Source of the DNA: Acidobacteriota bacterium
GTDB lineage: Bacteria > Acidobacteriota > Terriglobia > Bryobacterales > Bryobacteraceae
Assembly: GCA_018268935.1 (NCBI GenBank)
Contig: JAFDVS010000004.1
Coordinates: forward strand, 347-47,744
Direction of reading: 5' to 3'
Length of the DNA: 47,398 bases
Under the pieces are notes generated by a model, which had not been told where the DNA came from, ran no database searches, and was given only the letters and a program-made list of their open reading frames with translations. Each line of letters opens with the position of its first letter. Position 1 is the first letter of the stretch. A program made the translations under genes and the position numbers. Positions 36,501 to 43,183 of this stretch are shown in pieces.

Positions 36501-36807
36501 CGATATCGACGCGGGCCTGGGAATTGACGCGCAGTTCCACATCGTTGACAGTGGCCGTCTTGAACTGGCCGCCGGCCGCGGTGATGGCGTAGCGCCCGGT
36601 GAGCAGCGCGTTGAATTGATAATTGCCGGATTCGTCGGTGGTGAACTCCCGGGTTTCGTTGCTGCCGAGGTTCTTGGCCGTGACCTTGATGGAAGGCACG
36701 ACGGCTCCGGTGGAGTCTGTGACGGTGCCGAGGATGGTGCCGCGGCCGTATTGCCCGTGCAACTCAGACATTGAAATCGCAATCAGAATGGTGAGGATTT
36801 TCGACAT
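33589..36807 (-). CDS. Oar-type TonB-dependent outer-membrane receptor, second locus
   Basis: The product has 1072 residues from the ATG at 36807, where a signal peptide starts; the frame is open 11 codons further. A carboxypeptidase-regulatory-like domain (about 25-105, GRGTILGTVTDSTGAVVP at its start) is followed by a plug with ELPLNARNFYDLVALTPG and a large barrel ending in Trp, the terminal aromatic for BAM. No SusD gene. It is the first gene of a coupled operon with two exported enolase-superfamily enzymes, which points to uptake of sugar acids or glycans carrying them. Upstream on the minus strand are TTGACA and TATACT, but only 13 bp apart, so the promoter is uncertain. The ATTGG-N5-CCAAT operator of the first locus is not seen here. 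Confidence 0.92.
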   Translation of the reverse strand: MSKILTILIAISMSELHGQYGRGTILGTVTDSTGAVVPSIKVTAKNLGSNETREFTTDESGNYQFNALLTGRYAITAAGGQFKTATVNDVELRVNSQARVDIVMQLGVVSETVSVQSAVPQLQTNTAVMGTVIDNRTIIELPLNARNFYDLVALTPGAVKVRGTSSVMDERSIEIGGVRNTSTNAMLDGVDFSVANINNPAIALSLDMLEEFKVQTNFMDASYGYGAAGIDMVSKRGTNSYHGVVYDYVRNRAFQAGPFFRPARGTPRFSYNQFGGNFGGKIRKDKTFFFGNYEGRRRRTGNILLGLVPTPAMKQGDFSAVPNKPTVVVRDPNNARTPFPGNIIPRTRFNRISNDLLQFFPDPNVPLAGNLNYITTPPDRERRDQFTVRVDHRLSERGHLFGRWSFADNGLVDASYRPGKGVIRPDRSQNAALGYTHTFGGNLISESRLGFTKAYLARVSDGDRFSKNYAAELGLKNLAAIPGDYTEPSVNFPEWNPGAGRASSGFAGYGLRIVQNNIYYRAAETLTYIRGNHSMKFGGDWNRLMVGYDQGSNQNGIFNFQNGFYTDESFADYLLGMPSSATGGLGSISPTFGGVAKYSIGTRYQAFFQDDWKITDKLTLNLGVRYEVFQNWRGRLANFDLGTNRQLLAGQTQYYEPGIGLVNTNSIVLPERPIVTDKNNFMPRLGIAYRLSNKTVIRSGVGVFSMINTGGATLGAMTSTLPFFVQGTVINLPNQTPRLLTDLFPTAAELASSVGSNNDLKRRDGYMYSYNLNIQHQLKTNLLIETGYMGNTGHKQVGSILVNQPRLPANPANPSPFAERSPFPKALPSFSQTANYQWSNYNAAFVRIEQRVWKGLSVTSAYTYGKVIDSGAAGQNMYDRRPERGLADNDIRHNFIAGFVDDIPLGKGRAISIENKALDAIIGGWQFNGIVNFRSGAPFSVATAGDLARVGSGSQRPNSTGTPAAKLDPRTNGLIGLERAAYSTPAIGTFGNTARNTQPGFGVNQWDMSMAKNFGMPMLGEAGKLQLRFEWFNFFNHTQFFNPIGTQNAATFGRVTAAADPRIMQIAGRLQW

Positions 36808-36896
36808 GGAGGGTCTTCCGTTCCGGGCAGTATATACCAATTTCAGTTGTCAAAGAGCGACCGCGGTTGAAAGGTGGGTTGCGAGGAGAAGGGCGG

Positions 36897-37508
36897 TCAG
36901 CAGCGGTTGGGTTGGTTGGCGGGTTCGTTTTGCAGGGGCTCGTCGCCGTAGCCGTAGAGTTCGCCGGGGGTGGGAGAAAGGAAGTATTCCTCGAGAGCCT
37001 TGAGGTGATCGGCTTGCGCTTGCTTGGCTTTCGCGCGGTGAGTGGCGGCGGCCTGGCGCTTCAGTTGGAGGAGGGTTTTGAGGGCGGAATCGAACTGGCG
37101 CTGGAAATGGCGTTCGTAGCGCAGAGCGAGTTGCAGGGATTTTCCCTCGTTGGCGAGCTTATCGAAAGCTTCGGCGGCGGCTTCGGTGGGATTTTCAAAA
37201 GCCTGCATGGTTTTCCATTGGATTTGGGTGATGGAATTGCGGACGCGCATGAGGCGGAATTCGGCGTCGGCCATCTCGCGGACGTAGCGGCGTTCGGTGA
37301 ATGTGGCGGGCTGATGTTCTTCGGTGAAGGCGGCGAGGAGTTCGTCGAATTGGGCGCGGTCCTCGGAAGGCAGGAGGGCCGTGGACGTGAAAAAGTCGTG
37401 TTTACGGGCGTTTTGGGAGGAACGGGCCTTGCCTTCGGCCGTGACAGGCCCGAAGGATGCCGCGCCATTCAGGCGGGATGCGGATTGCTGAGCGGGAGAA
37501 GGTGACAT
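36897..37508 (-). CDS. Conserved hypothetical protein with GPVTAEGKARSSQNARKH motif
   Basis: The product has 203 residues, hydrophilic and mostly helical. The N-terminal motif (about 12-37: SRLNGAASFGP-TAEGKA-SSQNARKH) recurs in small acidobacterial and other soil-bacterial hypothetical proteins of unknown role. The C-terminal half is a probable coiled coil rich in Gln, Arg and Ala. Other frames over this stretch are longer-looking but compositionally poor. The ATG at 37508 has AGGAG 12 nt upstream and a good promoter. It is divergent from the patatin gene. Confidence 0.65.
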   Translation of the reverse strand: MSPSPAQQSASRLNGAASFGPVTAEGKARSSQNARKHDFFTSTALLPSEDRAQFDELLAAFTEEHQPATFTERRYVREMADAEFRLMRVRNSITQIQWKTMQAFENPTEAAAEAFDKLANEGKSLQLALRYERHFQRQFDSALKTLLQLKRQAAATHRAKAKQAQADHLKALEEYFLSPTPGELYGYGDEPLQNEPANQPNRC

Positions 37509-37531
37509 TTGCGGAATTATCTCCTGGGGTA

Positions 37532-37561
37532 TTTATACCATAACTTCGGTAATTTCGTAAA
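37532..37561 (-). promoter_or_regulatory. Promoter of the hypothetical gene at 36897
   Basis: On the minus strand TTTACG (37556-37561), an 18-bp spacer and TATAAA (37532-37537). The -10 box sits inside a 12-bp near-palindrome GGTATTTATACC (37528-37539), a possible operator. Confidence 0.45.
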
Positions 37562-37573
37562 CAATTAAATGTG

Positions 37574-37602
37574 TGGACGAGGAATAAACTGGTCCATATA
37601 AT
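37574..37602 (+). promoter_or_regulatory. Leaderless-type promoter of the patatin gene
   Basis: TGGACG (37574-37579), a 17-bp spacer and a perfect TATAAT (37597-37602). The ATG at 37609 lies 6 nt after the -10 box, where the transcript itself should start, and there is no Shine-Dalgarno. Confidence 0.6.
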
Positions 37603-37608
37603 GTCAGG

Positions 37609-38757
37609 ATGGATGAAAACAAACGCCCGCTCACCGACCCCACGACCGGGGCCGAAACACTGGAGGATGCCGAACAACTGGACACCGCACTGTGCATGTC
37701 GGGTGGCGGATACCGGGCGATGATCTTTCATCTCGGCACGCTGCTGCGGTTGAATGAAGCCGGGTTGTTACCGAAGATCGATCTGTTCTCGAGTGTCTCG
37801 GGCGGGTCGATTACGAATGGCGTGCTGGGTTTGGCGTGGCCGAAATTGAACTTCGATGCGAACGGTGTGGCTGCGAATCTTGGCACGCTGGTGGTGGACA
37901 AGGTGCGTGCTTTCGCCGATGTGACGGTGGATGAGGAGTCCATCGTGCTTGGGGTGCTGTGGTTCGGTACGGTGTCGGACCGCGTGGCGGAAGCCTACGA
38001 TAAGCACCTGTTTGACGGGCGTACGTTGCAGGCGCTGCCGGACAAGCCGCGGTTCCTGTTCAATGCGACTAACGTGCAGACGCGATCGCTGTTTCGTTTC
38101 TCGAAGCCCTACGCGGCCGATTACCGCATCGGGTTGTGGATCAAGCCTGACCTGGAGATTTCGAAGGCAGTGGCCGCGTCGTCGGCGTTTCCACCGGTGC
38201 TATCGCCGTGCACGGTGAAGGTGGATGAGGATGTGTGGGAGAAGGAAGGACGCGGGCCGCTGTGCATGAAGCCTTACAACACACATCTGGTGCTGACCGA
38301 TGGGGGCGTGTATGACAATTTGGGCCTGGAATCGCCGTGGAAACGATCGAAGACGATTTATGTGAGCGATGCCGGCGGCGCGACTCCGGCGGAGGCAGAT
38401 CCGGATGAGAACTGGGTGGGGCACAGCAAGCGGGTGCTCGATCTGGTGGATACGCAGGTGCGGAGTCTGCGGAAGCGAATGCTGATTCAGTCGTATAAGG
38501 CGAAGGAAAAGGATGGCGGATATTGGGGAATCCGGCAGGATATTTCGGAGTATAAAGCGCCGGGGAGGTTCGATGTTCCTTTCGAGAAGAGCCTGGCGCT
38601 GGCGAACACTCCTACGCGGCTGAAGAAGATGGATGATACAGTGCAGGAACGGCTGATTAACTGGGGCTATGCGATTACGGACGCGGCGTTGAGGAGTTAT
38701 CCGCATCCGGAGTTGCCGGGGCCGAAGGGGTTGCCGTATCCGGGGAGTGGGATTTGA
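37609..38757 (+). CDS. Patatin-like phospholipase
   Basis: The product has 382 residues with no signal peptide or membrane helix, so probably cytoplasmic or peripheral. The patatin features are present: glycine-rich oxyanion loop SGGGYRA at 31-37, nucleophile Ser64 in SSVSGGS (first Gly of GxSxG replaced by Ser, as in many bacterial patatins) and the dyad aspartate Asp231 in DGGVYDN. It would hydrolyse acyl esters of phospholipids or similar lipids. It is a single gene with its own leaderless-type promoter; no cyclic-nucleotide synthase or other anti-phage partner is adjacent, so a CBASS role is not supported. Confidence 0.88.
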   Translation: MDENKRPLTDPTTGAETLEDAEQLDTALCMSGGGYRAMIFHLGTLLRLNEAGLLPKIDLFSSVSGGSITNGVLGLAWPKLNFDANGVAANLGTLVVDKVRAFADVTVDEESIVLGVLWFGTVSDRVAEAYDKHLFDGRTLQALPDKPRFLFNATNVQTRSLFRFSKPYAADYRIGLWIKPDLEISKAVAASSAFPPVLSPCTVKVDEDVWEKEGRGPLCMKPYNTHLVLTDGGVYDNLGLESPWKRSKTIYVSDAGGATPAEADPDENWVGHSKRVLDLVDTQVRSLRKRMLIQSYKAKEKDGGYWGIRQDISEYKAPGRFDVPFEKSLALANTPTRLKKMDDTVQERLINWGYAITDAALRSYPHPELPGPKGLPYPGSGI

Positions 38758-38761
38758 TTAC

Positions 38762-38824
38762 GGCAGACTGAAGTCTGCCCCACAATACTGGAGTATGCCC
38801 CACAGCACTGGAGTCTGCCCCACA
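38762..38824 (+). repeat. Three tandem 20-bp hairpin repeat units
   Basis: Three 20-bp units (38765-38784, 38785-38804, 38805-38824) share the pattern NNACTGRAGTNTGCCCCACA. In unit 1 AGACT pairs with AGTCT, and in unit 2 ATACT pairs with AGTAT, so two changes compensate each other; unit 3 has one mismatch. Unit 1 recurs exactly at 43159-43178. There are no spacers, so this is not a CRISPR. Confidence 0.75.
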
Positions 38825-38856
38825 TGGCTCAACTATTCCTGGAGGTCGATTTGACG

Positions 38857-39954
38857 ATGAAGCGTAGGGAATTTCTGGGGGCCTCAATGGCCGCTGCCGC
38901 GCAGGGCGCTGAAGGCGATGCATTGCGTCTGTGGGTGTTCAGCGATGCGCACGTCGGCACGGATAAGAAGCGCGGAGAGCGCGAGAGCCTGGCCGATGCG
39001 ATCCGGCAAGCTGAGTCGGGAGCGTTTGAGTGGGACCTGGCGCTTGATCTGGGCGATCAGTCGGGCGGGCAGGCGGTGCCTGAGGATGACGAAGGACAGG
39101 AAGTCGTGCGGCAGTTCGGCGCATTGCGCAAGCACCGGCGCGAGGATGTGTACAGCGTGTGCGGGAATCACGACCGCAGCGGGCTCGATCAGGTGAAGAA
39201 CGAATGGTGGCGCAAGTGGGTGGATCCGACGGGGGAGAACTCGCGGCACTCGGGGGTGCATGCCAACCGGCGGCGATACGCAGTGGAGGGCACGTGGGAG
39301 CGCTATTCGTTTCAAGTGGGCAACGTGCTGTTCCTGATGATGAGCGACATCAATGAGCCGTCGCAGAAGGTGGGGCGGGGAACGCTGGGCGGGAATCCCG
39401 GCGGCGTGGTCACCGGCGAGACGTTCGAGTGGTGGAAGAAGAAGGTGGAGACGAACCAGGACAAGATCATCATCTCGGCGCATCACTATATGCTGAAGAA
39501 CACGACTGTGGCCAGCGGCGAATGGGAGGGCATGCAGAAAGACGAACAGGGGAATTGGAAGTCGCGCTATCACGGGTATTATCCGCAGGGTTCGCCGAAA
39601 GGCGCTTCCTATTTATATTGGGTGGACAGCAAGCCGGATGCACAGGCGTTTGAACGCTACCTGGAAGCGCATCCGGGCGCGATTGCACTGTGGCTGGGCG
39701 GGCATACGCACACCCACCCGGAGGATCGGACGGGGAACAAGTCGCATTTCGAAACCAAGTGGGGCGTTCATTTTCTCAATGCGTCGGCGCTGACGGCGCA
39801 TCATGGGAGCAACAGCCTGCCGATGAGCCGGGTGTTGACCTTGCGCGGGGACGAACTGCGGGTGCAGTGTTATCTGCACACGGACAAATTCGCGCCGCAG
39901 GGGTGGTATCCGCGGGCGGAGCGTAGGGTGAAACTGCGAAGGCGATTCCAGTGA
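38857..39954 (+). CDS. Tat-exported metallophosphoesterase
   Basis: The product has 365 residues from the ATG at 38857; TTG at 38851 is an alternative that sits closer (5 nt) to GGAGG. The N-terminus is a compact twin-arginine signal (MKRREFLGASMAAAA). Calcineurin-type metal-site motifs follow: FSDAHVG (Asp30, His32), LDLGDQ (Asp64/67), CGNHD (Asn104, His105), SAHHY and GGHTHTH. Folding with metal before export is consistent with Tat use. It should cleave a phosphomonoester or diester in the periplasm; substrate not evident. A GC-rich terminator follows 19 nt after the stop. Confidence 0.88.
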   Translation: MKRREFLGASMAAAAQGAEGDALRLWVFSDAHVGTDKKRGERESLADAIRQAESGAFEWDLALDLGDQSGGQAVPEDDEGQEVVRQFGALRKHRREDVYSVCGNHDRSGLDQVKNEWWRKWVDPTGENSRHSGVHANRRRYAVEGTWERYSFQVGNVLFLMMSDINEPSQKVGRGTLGGNPGGVVTGETFEWWKKKVETNQDKIIISAHHYMLKNTTVASGEWEGMQKDEQGNWKSRYHGYYPQGSPKGASYLYWVDSKPDAQAFERYLEAHPGAIALWLGGHTHTHPEDRTGNKSHFETKWGVHFLNASALTAHHGSNSLPMSRVLTLRGDELRVQCYLHTDKFAPQGWYPRAERRVKLRRRFQ

Positions 39955-39973
39955 TATCCTGAAAGAGTTGATG

Positions 39974-39993
39974 GCGCCGCATGCGGCGCTTTT
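39974..39993 (+). terminator. Terminator after the phosphoesterase gene
   Basis: A perfect 16-bp GC-rich palindrome GCGCCGCATGCGGCGC (39974-39989) is followed by TTTT. It ends just where the metA leader structure begins. Confidence 0.7.
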
Positions 39994-40067
39994 ACATCAA
40001 GAGTTGGGACAATGCCCAACGCCAACCTGCTTTCCGGGCAAGGTGGCGCTCCCGTAAGGGAGGATGT
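39994..40067 (+). promoter_or_regulatory. SAM-riboswitch-like leader of metA
   Basis: A compact four-helix junction can be drawn. P1 is ACATC/GATGT (39994-39998 with 40063-40067). AAGA leads to P2 GTTGGG/CCCAAC (40003-40008 with 40015-40020, loop ACAATG). P3 is GCCAACCTGC/GCAAGGTGGC (40021-40030 with 40038-40047). P4 is CTCCC/GGGAG with loop GTAA. The strings ATCAAGAG, a GCAACC-like GCCAACC and AAGGTG occur in the order and places seen in the S-box/SAM-IV clan. Position 86 nt before a methionine-biosynthesis gene supports it. The very short P2 without a kink-turn is atypical. Confidence 0.6.
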
Positions 40068-40152
40068 GGTCTAAGCCGGCAATGAAACGGAACTCGCCAC
40101 TCGCCCAGTCTCGCAGGATCTGGTCCGCACGATTGGAAGGAATGTAAGGCCC

Positions 40153-41073
40153 ATGCCGATTAAGATTCACGACAGTCTCCCTGCCCGTGGGGTCCTCGAA
40201 GAAGAGGGCGTTCTGGTCATGGGGGAGACCGATGCGGTGCGCCAGGACATCCGGCCGCTGCGCATTGGGGTGTTGAACCTCATGCCGAACAAGATTGTGA
40301 CCGAGGCTCAGTTCGCCAGGCTGATCGGCGCTACGCCGCTGCAGGTGGAACTGGAATTGATACGGATCACCAACCACGTGGCGCGCAACACGTCGATGGA
40401 GCATCTGATCTCCTTCTACCGGCCATGGGCGGATGTGCGCGAGGAGCGATTTGACGGCTTCATCATCACCGGCGCTCCGGTGGAGCATTTGCCCTTTGAA
40501 AAGGTCAGCTACTGGGACGAATTGCGGCAGATCTTTGACTGGTCGCAGACGCATGTGCATCGCAATCTGAACGTGTGTTGGGCGGCGCAGGCGGCGTTGC
40601 ATCATTTCCATGGCGTGCCGAAGCACGATCTTCCGGAGAAGGCGTTCGGCATCTTCCATCACCAGAACCTGGTGCCGACGTCGCCGTATATGCGCGGGTT
40701 TTCCGATGATTTCTATGTTCCGGTGTCGCGGTGGACGGAGGTGCGGCGGGAGGATCTCCCCGCCGATCGCGGGCTTATGGTGCTGGCAGAGAGCAAGGAA
40801 ACGGGACTGTGCCTGGTGGATGACGCCGCGCACCGCTCGGTGCACATGTTCAACCATCTGGAGTACGACACGTGTTCGCTGGCGGATGAATACCACCGCG
40901 ATATGGAATCGGGTTCCCCCATCTCCATCCCCAAGAATTACTTTCCGCAGGACGACAGCACGCGGAAGCCGGAGAACCGCTGGCGCAGCCATGCCCATCT
41001 GTTTTTTGGGAACTGGCTGAATGAGATGTACCAGACGGTGCCGTTTGACTGGGTTTCCGCCGGAAACAAGTAA
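40153..41073 (+). CDS. metA: Homoserine O-acyltransferase MetA, predicted acetyl-CoA type
   Basis: The product has 306 residues and aligns without shift to the MetA family: nucleophile Cys142 (NVCWAAQA), His235 and Glu237 (FNHLE). It activates homoserine at its hydroxyl for methionine synthesis. Residue 111 is Glu ([10 protein letters not shown]). In characterised family members Glu111 goes with acetyl-CoA and Gly111 with succinyl-CoA, so this is predicted to be a homoserine O-acetyltransferase although usual annotation would say succinyltransferase. The ATG at 40153 has GGAAGGA about 10 nt upstream. The leader carries a SAM-riboswitch-like fold. Confidence 0.93.
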   Translation: MPIKIHDSLPARGVLEEEGVLVMGETDAVRQDIRPLRIGVLNLMPNKIVTEAQFARLIGATPLQVELELIRITNHVARNTSMEHLISFYRPWADVREERFDGFIITGAPVEHLPFEKVSYWDELRQIFDWSQTHVHRNLNVCWAAQAALHHFHGVPKHDLPEKAFGIFHHQNLVPTSPYMRGFSDDFYVPVSRWTEVRREDLPADRGLMVLAESKETGLCLVDDAAHRSVHMFNHLEYDTCSLADEYHRDMESGSPISIPKNYFPQDDSTRKPENRWRSHAHLFFGNWLNEMYQTVPFDWVSAGNK

Positions 41074-41144
41074 GTTCCGATTTCTGGAACATCCGTTGAG
41101 GGTGTGCGTATAGCAACAGTGGCGGCCTTTTAAGGAAGGCTCCT

Positions 41145-43055
41145 ATGTTAACCACACTGTTATTGGTGGGATTGGGCGCGATTCTTATCGCCAGCGTCCT
41201 GATCCTGCCGTCCATTGTTCGCATTGCACCCACGGAAGTGGGGCTTGTGACGAAACGTTTCTCCGGGCGAAAGCTAAGCGAAGACAACCCAATCGCGTTG
41301 GAAGGCGAAGCGGGCTACCAGGCCGATCTAATGATGCCGGGGCTCGGATTCCGCTTTTGGCTGATGTACGCCGTGGAGAAACATCCCTGGGTTCAAATTC
41401 CCGCCGGTCAGATCGGTGTAGTCATTGCGCAGGCCGGCCAACCATTGCCAACGGGCGCGAAATCGGCAGTTTATCGTACGGAGTTCGGGCAGTTTGAAGA
41501 TCTCCGTTCGTTCGTGAAACAGGGTGGACAGAAGGGCGTGCAACGTCCTGTTCTGTCACCTGGTACGACGCTTCCGATCCATCCGGTGGGCTTTCTGGTG
41601 ATTACGAGGGACCGTGTATTTGGGGTGCCCGTATCGCCGGAATTACACAAATTGAAGGCGCTTTCGCCGGAGCATTTCGGATTGCAGCATGCCGACCTGG
41701 AAGTGGTTCGTATCGACCGCGGACAGGGCGAGCAGCGCGATATGGTCGGCATTGTGACGTCGCTTGAAGGCGACCCGCTGCCGAGCGGTGATATCGCCAG
41801 CCGGTTGAACGGCTTCGCCGATGTGGAGGCGATGGAAGCGCGCAACGCATCCGACGCCGAAGTGATCGAGACGCTGCTTGGCAACAAGAACGTGCAGCAC
41901 AACAACTATCAGGACTTCCAGGCGTTCCTGGACAATGGCGGGCGCATCGGTTTGCAGCATGACCCGCTGCTATACGGCGCCTACACGCTGAATCCGTTTC
42001 TGATCAAAGTGGAGAAGGTTCCGATGCTGGTGGTGGAGCAGGGCCAGGTGGCGGTGGTCAAATCCTATGTGGGCTTGACGCCGAAGGACACCTCGGGACC
42101 CGAATTCAAGTTCGGCAGCCTGGTGCGGCCGGGCCACCGCGGTATCTGGCAGGAGCCGCTGCGCACGGGCAAGTATCCGATCAACCCGTATTGCTACAAG
42201 GCGGAGATCGTGCCGACGGCGATTCTCACGTTGAATTGGGCCGATCGTGTTTCGGCGGCGCACAATCTGGATGCGAAGCTGGAGCAGATCGTAGCCAAGA
42301 GCAGCGAGGGTTTCGTGTTCAAGATCGACTTGCAGGTGCAGATCCATGTGCCGGACACGAAGGCGCCGCGCGTGATCTCGACGGTGGCGACGATGCGCAA
42401 CCTGGTGGACGAAGTGCTGCAGGCGGCGGTGGGCAACCATTTCCGCGACACGCTGCAGAGCATGCCGGCGGTGCGCTTCATTGAGACGCGCCAGGAAGTG
42501 CAGAAGCAGGCGCTGGCGCATATTCGCGAGCAACTGGCCGTGTATCATGTGGAGACTCCGGGTGTGTACATCCAGGACGTTGTGTTTCCGCAGGATATGG
42601 TGGAAGTGCTGACGCGGCGCGAAATCGCGAAGCAGGAAGTGGCCACGTTCGAACAGCAGCGCATGGCGCAGGAGCAACGCATCAAGACCGAGCAGGCTCG
42701 CGGTACGGCGGATATGCAGGCCGATCTGGCGAAGTCGAAGGTGGGTGTGGATATCCGGCAGAACAACGCCAACGCGCGTAAGGCTGAGGCGGACGGTGAG
42801 TCGTTCTACATCGAACGCACGGGCGCGGCGAAAGGCGCTGAAGTGCGGGCGGTGGGTCTGGCTCGCGCCGAAGGTTACGAAGCGCAGGTGAAGGCGTTTG
42901 GCGGAACGACGGCGACGATGGTGGTGAACGCCATTGAAGCGCTGTCGAAGAGCCAGGTGCCGATCATGCCCAATATCCTGGTGACCAGCGGCGGCTCGAC
43001 GTTTGAGGCCTTAGCCGCCGCCATGCTGCAACAGGTGCAACAGCGCAAGCCGTAA
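41145..43055 (+). CDS. SPFH/band 7 domain membrane protein (flotillin-like)
   Basis: The product has 636 residues. One N-terminal membrane helix (3-24) is followed by an unusually long SPFH/band 7 region (about 28-480), in two blocks separated by an insertion around residues 190-260. A coiled-coil arm rich in Glu, Gln and Arg (about 490-570) comes next, with a short Gly/Ala-rich tail ending QQVQQRKP. Flotillin-type proteins form large membrane-bound assemblies that organise lipid domains. It is larger than standard flotillins (about 420-510 residues). The ATG at 41145 has AAGGAAGG upstream. No NfeD-like partner is adjacent. Confidence 0.88.
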   Translation: MLTTLLLVGLGAILIASVLILPSIVRIAPTEVGLVTKRFSGRKLSEDNPIALEGEAGYQADLMMPGLGFRFWLMYAVEKHPWVQIPAGQIGVVIAQAGQPLPTGAKSAVYRTEFGQFEDLRSFVKQGGQKGVQRPVLSPGTTLPIHPVGFLVITRDRVFGVPVSPELHKLKALSPEHFGLQHADLEVVRIDRGQGEQRDMVGIVTSLEGDPLPSGDIASRLNGFADVEAMEARNASDAEVIETLLGNKNVQHNNYQDFQAFLDNGGRIGLQHDPLLYGAYTLNPFLIKVEKVPMLVVEQGQVAVVKSYVGLTPKDTSGPEFKFGSLVRPGHRGIWQEPLRTGKYPINPYCYKAEIVPTAILTLNWADRVSAAHNLDAKLEQIVAKSSEGFVFKIDLQVQIHVPDTKAPRVISTVATMRNLVDEVLQAAVGNHFRDTLQSMPAVRFIETRQEVQKQALAHIREQLAVYHVETPGVYIQDVVFPQDMVEVLTRREIAKQEVATFEQQRMAQEQRIKTEQARGTADMQADLAKSKVGVDIRQNNANARKAEADGESFYIERTGAAKGAEVRAVGLARAEGYEAQVKAFGGTTATMVVNAIEALSKSQVPIMPNILVTSGGSTFEALAAAMLQQVQQRKP

Positions 43056-43071
43056 CGCGCTAAACACTACG

Positions 43072-43132
43072 CCAATGTTTGAAGACGCGGTGTAGACCGC
43101 TCAAAATGGAATCCGCGTCTTCATCGCATTGG
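43072..43132 (+). other. Long hairpin downstream of the SPFH gene
   Basis: A 10-bp perfect stem GAAGACGCGG/CCGCGTCTTC (43081-43090 with 43113-43122) is flanked by a further 6-bp pair CCAATG/CATTGG (43072-43077 with 43127-43132), with a 22-nt loop. No T-run follows. It starts 16 nt after the stop and may end or protect the SPFH transcript. Confidence 0.5.
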
Positions 43133-43135
43133 TCA

Positions 43136-43178
43136 GCCGACTGTTCCAGTCGGCCGGCAGACTGAAGTCTGCCCCACA
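43136..43178 (+). repeat. Two hairpin repeat units, same family as 38762-38824
   Basis: GCCGACTG/CAGTCGGC forms an 8-bp stem with a 3-nt loop (43136-43154). The unit AGACTGAAGTCTGCCCCACA (43159-43178) follows, identical to unit 1 at 38765-38784 and followed by the same TGG. Both loci have the repeat in the same orientation between genes. Confidence 0.7.
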
Positions 43179-43183
43179 TGGGT

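Noticed and set aside
35611..36774. 387-codon plus-strand frame inside the second TonB gene
   Set aside because: Antisense shadow with no domain; the receptor on the other strand has all landmarks.
36808..36860. ATTGG-containing sequence before the second TonB gene as a further GntR operator
   Set aside because: Only one half-site is present (TTGGTATATACTG on the minus strand); the CCAAT half is missing.
37609..38757. Patatin as an effector of a CBASS-type defence system
   Set aside because: No nucleotidyltransferase, Cap2/Cap3 or other defence gene adjoins it; neighbours are a hypothetical gene and a phosphoesterase.
38765..38824. Possible CRISPR array from three regular units
   Set aside because: Units are directly adjacent with no spacers and occur singly elsewhere; no cas genes.
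39994..40067. SAM-II or SAH riboswitch
   Set aside because: The order of conserved strings and the four-helix layout do not resemble the SAM-II pseudoknot or the SAH element; the S-box/SAM-IV clan fits better.
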